A DNA stretch of 64,000 nucleotides. It comes from Sinorhizobium sp. A49. Its GTDB lineage: Bacteria; Pseudomonadota; Alphaproteobacteria; Rhizobiales; Rhizobiaceae. Made by a program: the position numbers and the translations under genes. A model generated the notes under the pieces. That model did no database searches, was not told the origin of the DNA, and saw only the letters and a list, made by a program, of their open reading frames with translations. Below, one piece after another: positions 35,622-44,574 of the stretch. Location: contig NZ_MUNW01000059.1 of the NCBI RefSeq assembly GCF_002002725.1, positions 327,675-391,674 of the forward strand. The letters run 5' to 3'. How positions within the stretch are numbered: the stretch's first letter is position 1; the number at the start of each line of letters is the position of its first letter.

Positions 35622-36863
35622 TCAGATGTTGAGGTCGAGCGCCTGCTCGCGGGCGATGAAGTCGCGCTGGCGGTCGGTGATGTAATCGCGCACGATCGGC
35701 GCGGCGTCACGCGACCGCGACAGCTGCATATGGAAGACGAGCTGGCTGCCGGTGCGAAACATCATTTCGGCGCTGATCAGATAGAACTCCCACATGCGGG
35801 CAAAGCGCTCGTCATACATCGCGATCACCTTGTCGCGGTTGGCCTCGAACCGCGCGCCCCAATGCGCCAGCGTCGTGGCGTAATGCACCCGCAGGAATTC
35901 AAGATCGGAGACCCAGAGGCTGTTGCGCTCGACGACGTCAAAAACCTCGGACAGTGCCGGCGAATAGGCGCCGGGGAAGATGTACTTGCGCAGCCACGCG
36001 CTCGCCATGCCCGGCGGGCTCATGTGACCGATCGAATGCAGCACGGCCACGCCGTCATCCGGCATCAAAGCATTGAGCTTCTTGAAGAACTCGTCGTAGT
36101 GATGCACGCCGACATGCTCGAACATGCCGACGGAAACAATACGATCGAATGGCCCCTGAACATCGCGATAGTCTTTGAGTTCAAAGCGAACGCGGTCGGC
36201 AAGCCCTGCGGCCTTGGCCCTTTGGGTCGCCAGCGCCTGCTGTTCCTTCGAAAGCGTGACCCCAAGCACCTCGACGTTTTCGAGCTTGGCCAGGTACATT
36301 GCCAGATCGCCCCAGCCGGAACCGATATCGAGCACCTTCATGCCCGGCTCCAGGCAGAGCTTGGAGGCAAGCAGGCGCAGCTTGTTGCGCTGGGCCTTTT
36401 CCAGGCTCTCGTCCGGCTCGCGGAAGTAGGCGCAGGAATAGAGCATGTTCTCGTCGAGGAACAACTTGTAGAAGTCGTTGCCAAGGTCATAGTGATGGGC
36501 GACGTTCTCCTGCGCCTTGCCCTTAGGATTGGCCTGCTGGCGCTTGCGGAAGCGCATCTTGATGGCGCGCAGCACCTTCTGGATCGGGTAGGAGCCGAGC
36601 GACAGCCGGTTGATCGAAAACAGCGTCAGGAAATCCTTGAGCGTCGAGCCTTCCTCGAAGCGCATGGTGCCGTCCATGTAGGCCTCGCCGGCCGCCAGCT
36701 CCGCATTGAAGACGAGGCTGCGATAGAGCTTCTTGTCGGTGAGCCGCATCGTCACCTCTGGCCCGGGTTCGCCGGAGAAGACATGCCTCTTGCCATCGGC
36801 GTCGATCACCGTCAGGCGACCCTTGCGAATGAACGACTTCATCATGTGCGACAATGGAAACAT
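35622..36863 (-). CDS. cfa: Cyclopropane-fatty-acyl-phospholipid synthase
   Basis: The 413-residue protein has an N-terminal lipid-binding region and a SAM domain with VLDIGSGWGDLAMYLAK, followed by VSVGMFEHVGVHHYDEFFKKL, HSIGHMSPPGM and FPGAYSPALSEV. It transfers a methylene group from SAM to cis double bonds of phospholipid acyl chains. ATG at 36863 is preceded by GAGAGGG; an open frame upstream is ignored. S. meliloti-type organisms carry two cfa genes; which one this is cannot be told here. Confidence 0.93.
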   Translation of the reverse strand: MFPLSHMMKSFIRKGRLTVIDADGKRHVFSGEPGPEVTMRLTDKKLYRSLVFNAELAAGEAYMDGTMRFEEGSTLKDFLTLFSINRLSLGSYPIQKVLRAIKMRFRKRQQANPKGKAQENVAHHYDLGNDFYKLFLDENMLYSCAYFREPDESLEKAQRNKLRLLASKLCLEPGMKVLDIGSGWGDLAMYLAKLENVEVLGVTLSKEQQALATQRAKAAGLADRVRFELKDYRDVQGPFDRIVSVGMFEHVGVHHYDEFFKKLNALMPDDGVAVLHSIGHMSPPGMASAWLRKYIFPGAYSPALSEVFDVVERNSLWVSDLEFLRVHYATTLAHWGARFEANRDKVIAMYDERFARMWEFYLISAEMMFRTGSQLVFHMQLSRSRDAAPIVRDYITDRQRDFIAREQALDLNI

Positions 36864-37069
36864 GCAGACCCTCTCGTGACAGAAACGCCGTAGCGTCGGC
36901 ATCCTAGCACCCGTTTTTCGAAATGCTCCCCCTAAATTTGCGGTTGCTTACTCAGCCGCTGCCGCAGCTTCTAGGCCTTGCGGCGCCGCGGCATTGATGA
37001 CGCATCGACGACGCTGTAATTCTTTGAATTTGCGTCAGATTCCGCACCTCGAAGATTAACGATCGAAGG

Positions 37070-37123
37070 AACCTGCCGTAGAAACGGCAACGGGGACGGC
37101 AGGTTGAACCTGCCGTCCCCGTT
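37070..37123. terminator. Composite hairpin downstream of efp
   Basis: AACGGGGACGGCAGG (37089-37103) pairs with CCTGCCGTCCCCGTT (37109-37123), a perfect 15-bp stem. AACCTGCCGT also occurs upstream at 37070-37079 and can pair with 37096-37105, giving a competing hairpin. It lies 39 bases past the efp stop. No long U-tract is visible, so termination efficiency is uncertain. The rest of the 36864-37161 gap contains no gene I can support. Confidence 0.6.
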
Positions 37124-37161
37124 TCACGCGATCATTCGATCGTGCAGGTCCTCAGACCGTG

Positions 37162-37731
37162 TCAGTCCTTGGCGCGCTCGACATAGGAGCCGTCTTCGGT
37201 CGCGATGATGACGCGGGTACCGGCCTGGATATGCGGCGGAACGAGCGTGCGAACGCCGTTCGACAGAATAGCCGGCTTGTAGGACGACGACGCCGTCTGG
37301 CCCTTGACGACCGGCTCGGTCTCGGTGATTTCGAGCGTCACGTGGCGCGGCAGGTCGATGGCGATCGCCAGGCCTTCGTGGATCGAAAGAATGCAGGCCA
37401 TGCCTTCCTGCAGGTAGGCCTTGAGGTCGCCGATGTCGTCGGTGGTCATGACCAGCTGGTCGTAGCTTTCCGGGTTCATGAAGTGGAAGCCTTCGCCATC
37501 TTCATAAAGGAAGGTGTGCTCGCGGTCTTCGACAAAGGCACGCTCGACCTGCTCGGTCGTACGGTAGCGCTCGGAAACCTTCACGCCGTCGGAAATGCGG
37601 CGCATGTCGACCTGGGTGACCGGCGTGCCCTTGCCCGGGTGGAAGTTCTGCGCGGTCAGAACGACATAGAGCTTGCCGTCAACGTCGAGAACGTTGCCCT
37701 TGCGGACAGATGAAGCGATGACCTTGACCAT
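37162..37731 (-). CDS. efp: Elongation factor P
   Basis: The 189-residue protein is EF-P, with three beta-barrel domains and the modified-loop sequence [12 protein letters not shown], Lys34 being the lysylated residue. It relieves ribosome stalling at polyproline stretches. ATG at 37731 gives the canonical start MVKVIASS; an upstream in-frame ATG is rejected. It is divergent from epmA-epmB, which modify Lys34, so substrate and modifying enzymes are in one locus. Confidence 0.97.
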   Translation of the reverse strand: MVKVIASSVRKGNVLDVDGKLYVVLTAQNFHPGKGTPVTQVDMRRISDGVKVSERYRTTEQVERAFVEDREHTFLYEDGEGFHFMNPESYDQLVMTTDDIGDLKAYLQEGMACILSIHEGLAIAIDLPRHVTLEITETEPVVKGQTASSSYKPAILSNGVRTLVPPHIQAGTRVIIATEDGSYVERAKD

Positions 37732-37908
37732 TAGTCTTCCTTGTAACAGAGGTATGCGCGACACGGCGCGCCGGGAAAGCCGGCCCCGAAAGACGCGAAA
37801 ATATGATATCGCGCCGCCACTACCCTAATTTCGTGCAAATAGCCAGCCTGCGCCGGCATTGGCGCGAAGAAAGCCCTGGGGCGCGAAGAAAGCCTGGACC
37901 GAACGACC

Positions 37909-38961
37909 ATGTCGCATGCCTCACCCTGGTGGACGCCTGATGTCCATGCCGACCGGCGTCCGTTTCTTCTCGGACGCAACCGGATCCAGTCGGCTTTGCG
38001 CCGGTTCTTCGACGAGCGCGACTTCATCGAGGTCGATACCGCGACGCTACAGGTCTCGCCCGGCAACGAGGCTCATCTGCACGCCTTCGCCACAGAGGCG
38101 CTTAATCATGACGGCTCCATCCATCCGCTCTATCTGCACACGTCGCCGGAATTTGCCTGCAAGAAGCTGCTCGCCGCCGGCGAGAAACGCATCGCCTGCT
38201 TTGCCCATGTCTACCGCAACCGCGAACGCGGGCCGTTGCACCATCCTGAGTTCACGATGCTCGAATGGTACCGGGCCGGCGAGACCTACGAGACGCTGAT
38301 GCACGACTGTGCCGAGATCCTGGCGCTCGCGGCGCGCACGACAGGTGTCAGGCAGTTCACCTTCCAGGGTAGCACGTGCGACCCCTTCGCCGAGCCGGAA
38401 CGCCTCGCAGTGGCCGAGGCCTTCGAGCGATTTGCCAACATCGACCTGCTCGCTTCAATCGCGTCCGATGGTGAAACCGACCGGGACACACTGGCTAGCG
38501 CAATGGCAGCGGTCGGGTTGCGCGTTGCCGCCGACGATACCTGGGCGGATCTCTTCAGCCGCGTGCTTGTCGAAAAGATCGAACCGCATCTCGGCTTCGG
38601 TCGCGCCACGATCCTCGACGAATATCCGGTGGCCGAGGCAGCCCTCGCCCGACCCACGGCGTGCGACGGCCGCGTCGCCGAACGCTTCGAGCTCTATGCC
38701 TGCGGTGTCGAACTCGCCAATGCCTTCGGTGAACTGACCGACGCGGCCGAACAGCGCCGCCGTTTCGAGATGGAGATGGCGGAGAAAGCCCGCGTCTATG
38801 GCGAGACCTATCCGCTCGACGAGGACTTTCTGGCAGCGCTGACGATCATGCCCGAAGCCAGCGGCATCGCACTCGGCTTCGACCGGCTGGTCATGCTGGC
38901 GACCGGTGCGACGCGCATCGACCAGGTGCTTTGGGCACCGGTGGCGGAGACTGGATCATGA
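37909..38961 (+). CDS. epmA: EF-P (R)-beta-lysylation ligase EpmA
   Basis: The 350-residue protein resembles the catalytic core of class II lysyl-tRNA synthetase but lacks the N-terminal anticodon-binding domain. Motif 2 is visible in FAHVYRNRERGPLHHPEFTMLEWY and motif 3 in ASGIALGFDRLVMLATG. It activates (R)-beta-lysine and attaches it to EF-P Lys34. Its stop overlaps the epmB start (ATGA). Confidence 0.95.
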   Translation: MSHASPWWTPDVHADRRPFLLGRNRIQSALRRFFDERDFIEVDTATLQVSPGNEAHLHAFATEALNHDGSIHPLYLHTSPEFACKKLLAAGEKRIACFAHVYRNRERGPLHHPEFTMLEWYRAGETYETLMHDCAEILALAARTTGVRQFTFQGSTCDPFAEPERLAVAEAFERFANIDLLASIASDGETDRDTLASAMAAVGLRVAADDTWADLFSRVLVEKIEPHLGFGRATILDEYPVAEAALARPTACDGRVAERFELYACGVELANAFGELTDAAEQRRRFEMEMAEKARVYGETYPLDEDFLAALTIMPEASGIALGFDRLVMLATGATRIDQVLWAPVAETGS

Positions 38962-40010
38962 ACGTCCACCGCCCGATCAAGACGGCCGGGGAACTCGTCG
39001 ACGCCGGCCTTGTCGAACCGTCACAGCAGGACGCCGTTTCGCGCGTTGCCGAGCGCTACGCGGTCGCCATCAGCCCGGCGATTGCCAAGCTTATTGACCG
39101 CAACGACCCGAACGATCCAATCGCCCGCCAGTTCGTGCCCGATGCGGCCGAGCTGACGCTGCTGCCGGAAGAGCGGGAGGATCCGATCGGCGACAAGCCG
39201 CATAGCCCGGTGACAGGTATCGTGCATCGCTATCCCGACCGGGTGCTCCTGAAAGCCGTGCATGTCTGCCCGGTCTATTGTCGCTTCTGCTTCCGCCGCG
39301 AAATGGTCGGCCCGCAGGGACTGGGCACGTTGACGCCAGCCGAACTCGATGCGGCGATCGCCTATATCGCCGAGCATGAAGAGATCTGGGAGGTCATTCT
39401 CACCGGCGGCGACCCGTTGGTGCTTTCGCCGCGCCGGCTTACCGAAATCATGGAGCGGTTGAAGCCGATTGCCCACGTCAAGATCGTGCGTTTCCACACC
39501 CGCGTGCCGGTGGTCGAGCCCGAGCGCATCAATGCCGATCTTGTCGCGGCGCTGAAGGCGAGTGGCAAGGCGACCTATGTGGCTCTGCACGCCAACCATC
39601 CGCGTGAACTGACGCCGGAAGCGCGCGACGCCTCGGCCCGGCTGATCGATGCCGGCGTCGTCATGGTCAGCCAGTCGGTGCTTTTGAAGGGCGTCAACGA
39701 CGATGCGGACGTGCTGGCCAGCCTGATGCGCGCTTTCGTCGAAACTCGGATCAAGCCCTATTACCTTCATCATCCGGATCTCGCACCCGGAACCGGCCAT
39801 TTCCGGCTGTCGATCGAGGAGGGCCAGGCGCTCGTCGCATCCTTGCGCGGCCGGGTCTCCGGCCTCTGCCAGCCGGCCTATATCCTCGACATTCCCGGCG
39901 GCCACGGCAAGGCCGTGATCAGTTCGGCGTCGATCGCAGCCGACGGCGGCGGATGCTACACCGTCACCGACTTCCGCGGCGAAGAGCACATCTACCCACC
40001 AAAAATCTGA
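38958..40010 (+). CDS. epmB: EF-P beta-lysylation protein EpmB (lysine 2,3-aminomutase type)
   Basis: The 350-residue radical-SAM enzyme has the cluster motif VCPVYCRFCFRR (Cys104, Cys108, Cys111, CxxxCxxC) and a C-terminal PLP-binding region. It converts (S)-alpha-lysine to (R)-beta-lysine for EpmA. ATG at 38958 overlaps the epmA stop codon, indicating translational coupling. It has no close downstream partner; the sigma factor gene begins about 100 bases later. Confidence 0.94.
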   Translation: MNVHRPIKTAGELVDAGLVEPSQQDAVSRVAERYAVAISPAIAKLIDRNDPNDPIARQFVPDAAELTLLPEEREDPIGDKPHSPVTGIVHRYPDRVLLKAVHVCPVYCRFCFRREMVGPQGLGTLTPAELDAAIAYIAEHEEIWEVILTGGDPLVLSPRRLTEIMERLKPIAHVKIVRFHTRVPVVEPERINADLVAALKASGKATYVALHANHPRELTPEARDASARLIDAGVVMVSQSVLLKGVNDDADVLASLMRAFVETRIKPYYLHHPDLAPGTGHFRLSIEEGQALVASLRGRVSGLCQPAYILDIPGGHGKAVISSASIAADGGGCYTVTDFRGEEHIYPPKI

Positions 40011-40114
40011 GAAAATCTTCTGGACTGCGTCACAGCTGCGCAAGGCAAATCGTCAGATGGTCATGATCAACGATCGCGGCCATCAGCCGTTTGAACCGTA
40101 TCAGAGGCGCAGAG

Positions 40115-41008
40115 ATGAATGGCATGAACAGTATCGATATCTTCGAAGCGGCCCGCCCGCGCCTTCTCGGCCTCGCCTACCGGATCCTCGGTTCGCGGGC
40201 CGATGCGGAGGACGCGGTGCAGGACACGTTCGTCAAGTGGCAGGAGGCCGAGCAGGCGGCGATCGAAACGCCGGCCGCCTGGCTGACGACCGCCTGCACC
40301 CGCCGCTGCCTCGACCTGTTGAAGGCGGCGCACCGCAAGCGCGTCGATTATGTCGGCGCCTGGTTGCCGGAGCCGATTCACACGGCAAGCGAGGACAATG
40401 CCGAGGAGAAGCTGGCGCTCACCTCGTCGCTCACCACTGCCTTCCTTTTGATGCTGGAACGGCTGACGCCGAAGGAGCGCGCCGCCTATCTGCTGCACGA
40501 GATCTTCGGCCAGCCCTATGAGGAAGTCGCCGAAACGTTGGATATGCAGGAGGCGGCCGCCCGCAAGCTGGTATCGCGCGCCAAGACCAATATCGACGTC
40601 GAGAAGAGCCGCCATCAGACGCCGCGCGAACGACAGGACGAATTGCTGTCGGCGTTCCACACCGCGATCCATGGCGGCGACATTGCCGGCCTTTCGAGCC
40701 TTTTGTCTGCCGACGTGCGCCTGACCGCCGATGGCGGCGGCAAGGTGGCGACGGTGCTCGGCGTGCTCTCGGGCAAGGAAACCGTGCTTGCTTTCATCGC
40801 CGATCGGCTCACCGAATACTGGGCGCACTATGTCTGGGACATCGCCGAGATCAATGGCGGCCGCGGCATCGTGCTCAGGGGCGAGGCCAAAAATGATATC
40901 GCCGCCAGCGTTTCCTTCGGCTATGACGGCGACGGAAACGTCAACGATATCTTCATCGTTCGCAATCCGGACAAGCTCACCCATCTCGGTGACGCTGCGG
41001 TCCACTGA
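40115..41008 (+). CDS. ECF41-type RNA polymerase sigma factor
   Basis: The 297-residue protein has sigma-70 region 2 (ARPRLLGLAYRILGSRADAEDAVQDTFVKWQEA) and region 4 (LTPKERAAYLLHEIFGQPYEEVAETLDMQEAAARKLVSRAKTN), then a C-terminal SnoaL-like domain of about 110 residues, the ECF41 architecture. In that group the C-terminal domain acts as an internal regulator, replacing an anti-sigma factor. ATG at 40115 is chosen over one 24 bases upstream because GAGG is well spaced. ECF41 genes usually lie beside a carboxymuconolactone decarboxylase/oxidoreductase/epimerase gene; none is here. Confidence 0.9.
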   Translation: MNGMNSIDIFEAARPRLLGLAYRILGSRADAEDAVQDTFVKWQEAEQAAIETPAAWLTTACTRRCLDLLKAAHRKRVDYVGAWLPEPIHTASEDNAEEKLALTSSLTTAFLLMLERLTPKERAAYLLHEIFGQPYEEVAETLDMQEAAARKLVSRAKTNIDVEKSRHQTPRERQDELLSAFHTAIHGGDIAGLSSLLSADVRLTADGGGKVATVLGVLSGKETVLAFIADRLTEYWAHYVWDIAEINGGRGIVLRGEAKNDIAASVSFGYDGDGNVNDIFIVRNPDKLTHLGDAAVH

Positions 41009-41014
41009 CTCAAA

Positions 41015-41058
41015 GCATTTCCAGGAAAGATGCGAAGCGGTCTTCCGCCAGGAAATGC
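41015..41058. repeat. Palindromic intergenic element
   Basis: GCATTTCC at 41015-41022 and GGAAATGC at 41051-41058 bracket a partly paired interior (GGAAAGA with TCTTCC). The sequence style, with AGAGCGG downstream, resembles dispersed intergenic repeats common in rhizobial genomes. It may also act as a terminator for the sigma factor gene. Confidence 0.4.
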
Positions 41059-41201
41059 GTGACAACAAACAGATAGAGCGGCTCCAAGACGCTGTTTGAG
41101 GCGGGAGCGTTCTATCGATATCGACGGAGAAGGCCGGCGCGCGCAGCGATGCGCAACGCGTTTGTCGCCCGGCCGTCGTGACGCTTAGGAAAGGGGCATA
41201 C

Positions 41202-42641
41202 ATGCTCGACAAGACACCTGAAACCACGAGCAAGGCGGACACCGGTTGGCTCGCGCTGCTGTCTGGCGAAAATGCCATCCATTCCTTGGTTCTCAGCGGC
41301 GGCGTGGCTCTTCATGCGCTCAACATCTATGTCGTCACCACCATCATGCCGTCGATCGTGCGCGAGATCGGCGGGCTCGAATATTACGCCTGGAGCACGA
41401 CCGTGTTCGTGGCCGCCTCCATTCTCGGCGCGGCCCTGTCGGCCCGGCTGCTTGCCGCCGTCGGCGCCGGTTCGGCCTATGCGGTCGGCGCACTCGTCTT
41501 CGGCCTCGGCACGCTGCTCTGTGCCTCCGCTCCCGATATGCTGGTGCTGCTCGGCGGCCGCGCGATCCAGGGCTTTGGCGGCGGCCTGCTCTATGCGCTC
41601 GCCTATGGCGTCATCCGCCTGGTGTTTGCGCCAGCGCTCTGGACCCGCGCCATCGGGCTGATCTCGGCCACCTGGGGCACGGCAACGCTGATCGGCCCGG
41701 CCGTCGGCGGCATGTTTGCGGAATTTGCCACCTGGCGGGCGGCCTTTTGGTCGCTGCTGCCGCTGACCGCCCTTCTGGCAGCGCTGGCCTTTTGGTCGCT
41801 GCCGCGCAACGTGTCATCCGAAGGCAACCGCACGCCGCTGCCGGTGCTGCAGCTCCTGCTTCTCATCGGCATTGTCCTTGCGCTTTCAATCGCCAGCACG
41901 CTGTCGACGGCGGGTGAACAGCTCGCCTCCGTCGGTGCTGCCATCGTCATGTTCGCAGCCCTTCTGCTGGTCGAACGCCGAGCCACCGGCAAGCTTTTGC
42001 CGAGCGGCAGCTTCACCATAAGTTCCCCGCTGGCAGCGCTTTATGCTACGATCACGCTGTTGATGATCGGCATGCAGCCGGAAATCTACGTGCCGTATCT
42101 GCTGCAGGAATTGCATGGGCTGTCACCGCTGGTTGCCGGCTACATCGCCGCGCTGATGTCGATCGGCTGGACCGCCGGGTCGATGACGAGCGCGCACTGG
42201 CATGGCGACCGGGCGCAGCGCACGATCTTCGCCGGACCGGGTTTCGGCTTTGCCGGACTGGCTCTGATTGCCGTCTTTATGCCGATGACCGGTTTCGGCT
42301 TTGCGGCGATCGCCGCGCCGCTCTCGGCCGGCATCATGGCCGTCGGTTTTGGTATGGGGTTCGCTTGGCCCCATATCGTCACGGCCGTTTACGAACTGGC
42401 GCCGAAGGGCGAGGAAGAGAAGGCATCGAGCTCGATAACCACGGTGCAGCTTTTCGCCGCCGCGCTGGGTGCCGCCCTTGCCGGCCTGACCGCCAATCTG
42501 GCGGGTATCGAAGCGAGCAGCGCCGATGGCATCGCGCACGCGACGCAATGGCTCTTCTGGTTGTTTGCGCTGGCACCGGCGCTCGCGATCCTGACGGCGC
42601 GGCGCGTCCGACGGGCGCGCCGTGCAAATGCCGGAGCCTGA
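41202..42641 (+). CDS. MFS transporter (DHA2-like)
   Basis: The 479-residue protein has 12 to 14 predicted membrane helices. Near the N terminus VTTIMPSIVREIGGLEYYAWSTTVFVAASILGAALSARL matches major facilitator drug transporters, and GGRAIQGFGGGLLYALAYGVIRLVF is the family's motif C region. It is likely a proton-coupled exporter of a small molecule. ATG at 41202 follows AAGGGG. It is 49 bases upstream of a methyltransferase gene, with which it may be co-transcribed. Confidence 0.87.
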   Translation: MLDKTPETTSKADTGWLALLSGENAIHSLVLSGGVALHALNIYVVTTIMPSIVREIGGLEYYAWSTTVFVAASILGAALSARLLAAVGAGSAYAVGALVFGLGTLLCASAPDMLVLLGGRAIQGFGGGLLYALAYGVIRLVFAPALWTRAIGLISATWGTATLIGPAVGGMFAEFATWRAAFWSLLPLTALLAALAFWSLPRNVSSEGNRTPLPVLQLLLLIGIVLALSIASTLSTAGEQLASVGAAIVMFAALLLVERRATGKLLPSGSFTISSPLAALYATITLLMIGMQPEIYVPYLLQELHGLSPLVAGYIAALMSIGWTAGSMTSAHWHGDRAQRTIFAGPGFGFAGLALIAVFMPMTGFGFAAIAAPLSAGIMAVGFGMGFAWPHIVTAVYELAPKGEEEKASSSITTVQLFAAALGAALAGLTANLAGIEASSADGIAHATQWLFWLFALAPALAILTARRVRRARRANAGA

Positions 42642-42690
42642 CAAGCCCGGCAAGGCCTGACGTCGCGGAGGTTCGGCAGAGGAGGCGGTG

Positions 42691-43506
42691 ATGGGCGACG
42701 ATGGCATTGGCCTGACCGGCGTGCGCGAAACGCTGCTGATCACGCTGCGTGCAAAAGCTGCGGAAAGCCAGCTTGCCGATACACTGCTGCACGACCACTT
42801 TGCCGCCGACGCCATGCGGCGGCTCGCCCAGGGGAGCAGGCATCTTGATGTCGGCCATGACATGGCGGTCGGTATCGCCATGCGCGCCTACATGCTCGAC
42901 CGCTGGACCCGAGCCTTCATCGACCGGCACCCCGATGCCACCGTTTTGCATCTCGGCTGCGGCCTCGACACGCGCATCTTCCGCATAGATCCACCAGCCA
43001 AAGTACGCTGGTTCGACGTCGACTTCCCTGACGTCATCGAACTCCGCCGCAGACTTTATCCGGACCGAAGCGGCTATGCTGCAATCGGTACATCGATAAC
43101 CGACCCGGCCCTCATGGCACTGATACCGAACGACAGGCCCGCCATCGTCATCGCCGAAGGTGTGTTGCCCTACATCGCAGAGACGGACGTCCACGATCTG
43201 CTGGCGCGCGTTTGCTCGCATCTGCCTTCCGGCGAGATCGTCTTCGACGCCTACAGCCACCTCGGCATTCAGCTGCTGCGCTTCAACCCTGCCATCCGCG
43301 CAACCGGGGCAGAATTGCGCTGGGGTATCGACGACCCGCGCGGGCTCGAGCGGCGCGTTCCCGGGCTTTCGTTGCTGGAAGAGGTCACGAACTACGATCC
43401 GGCCCAGATCGACCGGATGTCGCCGGGTGCGCGCATCGCCATCCAGGTCTTCAGCATCATCCCGCTGCTCAACCGGATGGGACGCTTGCTGCGCTATCGA
43501 TTCTAG
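42691..43506 (+). CDS. Leucine carboxyl methyltransferase-type SAM methyltransferase
   Basis: The 271-residue protein has the LCM/TcmP-like signature: YMLDRWTRAFIDRHPDATVLHLGCGLDTRIFR, then WFDVDFPDVIELRRRLYP and AIVIAEGVLPYIAE. In bacteria such proteins are often O-methyltransferases of small molecules. ATG at 42691 is preceded by AGGAGG; GTG at 42688 is possible. The adjacent transporter suggests secretion or detoxification of the methylated product, which is inference. Confidence 0.82.
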   Translation: MGDDGIGLTGVRETLLITLRAKAAESQLADTLLHDHFAADAMRRLAQGSRHLDVGHDMAVGIAMRAYMLDRWTRAFIDRHPDATVLHLGCGLDTRIFRIDPPAKVRWFDVDFPDVIELRRRLYPDRSGYAAIGTSITDPALMALIPNDRPAIVIAEGVLPYIAETDVHDLLARVCSHLPSGEIVFDAYSHLGIQLLRFNPAIRATGAELRWGIDDPRGLERRVPGLSLLEEVTNYDPAQIDRMSPGARIAIQVFSIIPLLNRMGRLLRYRF

Positions 43507-43646
43507 CGCAGGTCGCGGGATAGCGGACCCAGCCGACGTCCTTTGCGACCTTGTTTTCGATGCGCACCGATGTCCCGACACCGCAGCGCCCTTTCGGGCG
43601 ACAGGGCACTGGCCTCAAAGTCGGCCGCCGCCCGTCACAAACAACA

Positions 43647-43676
43647 AAGGGCCGTACCGATGACGGTGCAGCCCTT
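43647..43676 (-). terminator. Hairpin terminator of the OmpA-family lipoprotein gene
   Basis: AAGGGC at 43647-43652 and GCCCTT at 43671-43676 form an outer stem, and ACCG/CGGT an inner stem around an ATGA loop. On the minus strand TTGTTGTTTG follows, giving a weak U-rich tail. Confidence 0.55.
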
Positions 43677-43702
43677 CAATGTTGAGGTATCGGACGAGCC
43701 GA

Positions 43703-44368
43703 TCAGCCCTGCTTGATCGGCGCGATCGAGATTTCGACGCGGCGGTTCTGCGCGCGGCCGGCTTCGCTTGCGTTGGAGGCGATCGGCCGCTCCTGGCCGA
43801 AGCCCATGGTGGCCATGCGGCGCTGGTCGACGCCCTGGCTTGCCAGATAGTTGGCAACCGAGGCGGCGCGGCGCTCGGAAAGGCCCTGGTTGTGGGAGGC
43901 ACTGCCGGTCGAATCGGTATGGCCGTCGACGTCGATCAGCGTCCTGTTGAACTTGCGCAGCACGATCGCCACGGAGTTCAGGGTGTCGTAGAAGGCCGGG
44001 ACCACCTGGTCGCGGTCGGTGGCAAACGTGATGTTCGACGGCATGTTCAGGATGATGCGGTCGCCGGCGCGGGTCACGGAAACGCCCGTACCCTGCAGCT
44101 GGGCGCGCAGTTCTGATTCCTGGCTGTCCATGTAGTTGCCGACCAGGCCGCCGCCGAGCGCACCGATGCCGGCACCGACGAGCGCTGCATCGCGCCGACC
44201 GGCAGCGCTGCCGCCGACCAGAAGACCGGTCGCGGCACCAAGGCCCGCGCCGATCAGCGCGCCACCGGCCGTGTTCGACATCTTCTGCTCACCCGTATAC
44301 GGGTCGGTGGTCGTGCATCCCGAGAGATAGATGGCCGCAACAGCCAGTATGGCGCATTTCTTGATCAT
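43703..44368 (-). CDS. OmpA-family lipoprotein with glycine-zipper segment
   Basis: The 221-residue protein begins with a lipoprotein signal (MIKKCAILAVAAIYLSGCTTT; lipobox LSGC, Cys about residue 17), then a glycine-rich stretch (GGALIGAGLGAATGLLVGGSAAG and LVGAGIGALGGGLVGNYM) that could insert in a membrane. The C-terminal OmpA-like peptidoglycan-binding domain shows LIDVDGHTDSTGSASHNQGLSERRAASVANYL and NRRVEISI. It likely links the outer membrane to peptidoglycan. The start was set at 44368 because of the signal peptide. Confidence 0.9.
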   Translation of the reverse strand: MIKKCAILAVAAIYLSGCTTTDPYTGEQKMSNTAGGALIGAGLGAATGLLVGGSAAGRRDAALVGAGIGALGGGLVGNYMDSQESELRAQLQGTGVSVTRAGDRIILNMPSNITFATDRDQVVPAFYDTLNSVAIVLRKFNRTLIDVDGHTDSTGSASHNQGLSERRAASVANYLASQGVDQRRMATMGFGQERPIASNASEAGRAQNRRVEISIAPIKQG

Positions 44369-44574
44369 AGAATCAATGGTCCCCATTCGTGCTCTAAAGT
44401 GCTTCATACTAGCGATTGCGGCAGGAAGATGAAGAGGCGTCCCACTGATGCCATGGTTTGACGACAAATGGCGGCCTGGCCACCGTGATCGCTGCGAAAA
44501 GGCCGGACACTAACCGATCCTTCACACGCTCTTGTTAACAAGCGCGTTCGGGAAAAATCGAGGCGGACGATCTG

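Noticed and set aside
35379..36893. Long open frame opposite cfa (over 500 codons)
   Set aside because: It is an antisense shadow of cfa in high-GC DNA and starts inside the YiiX-like gene; no domain is recognisable.
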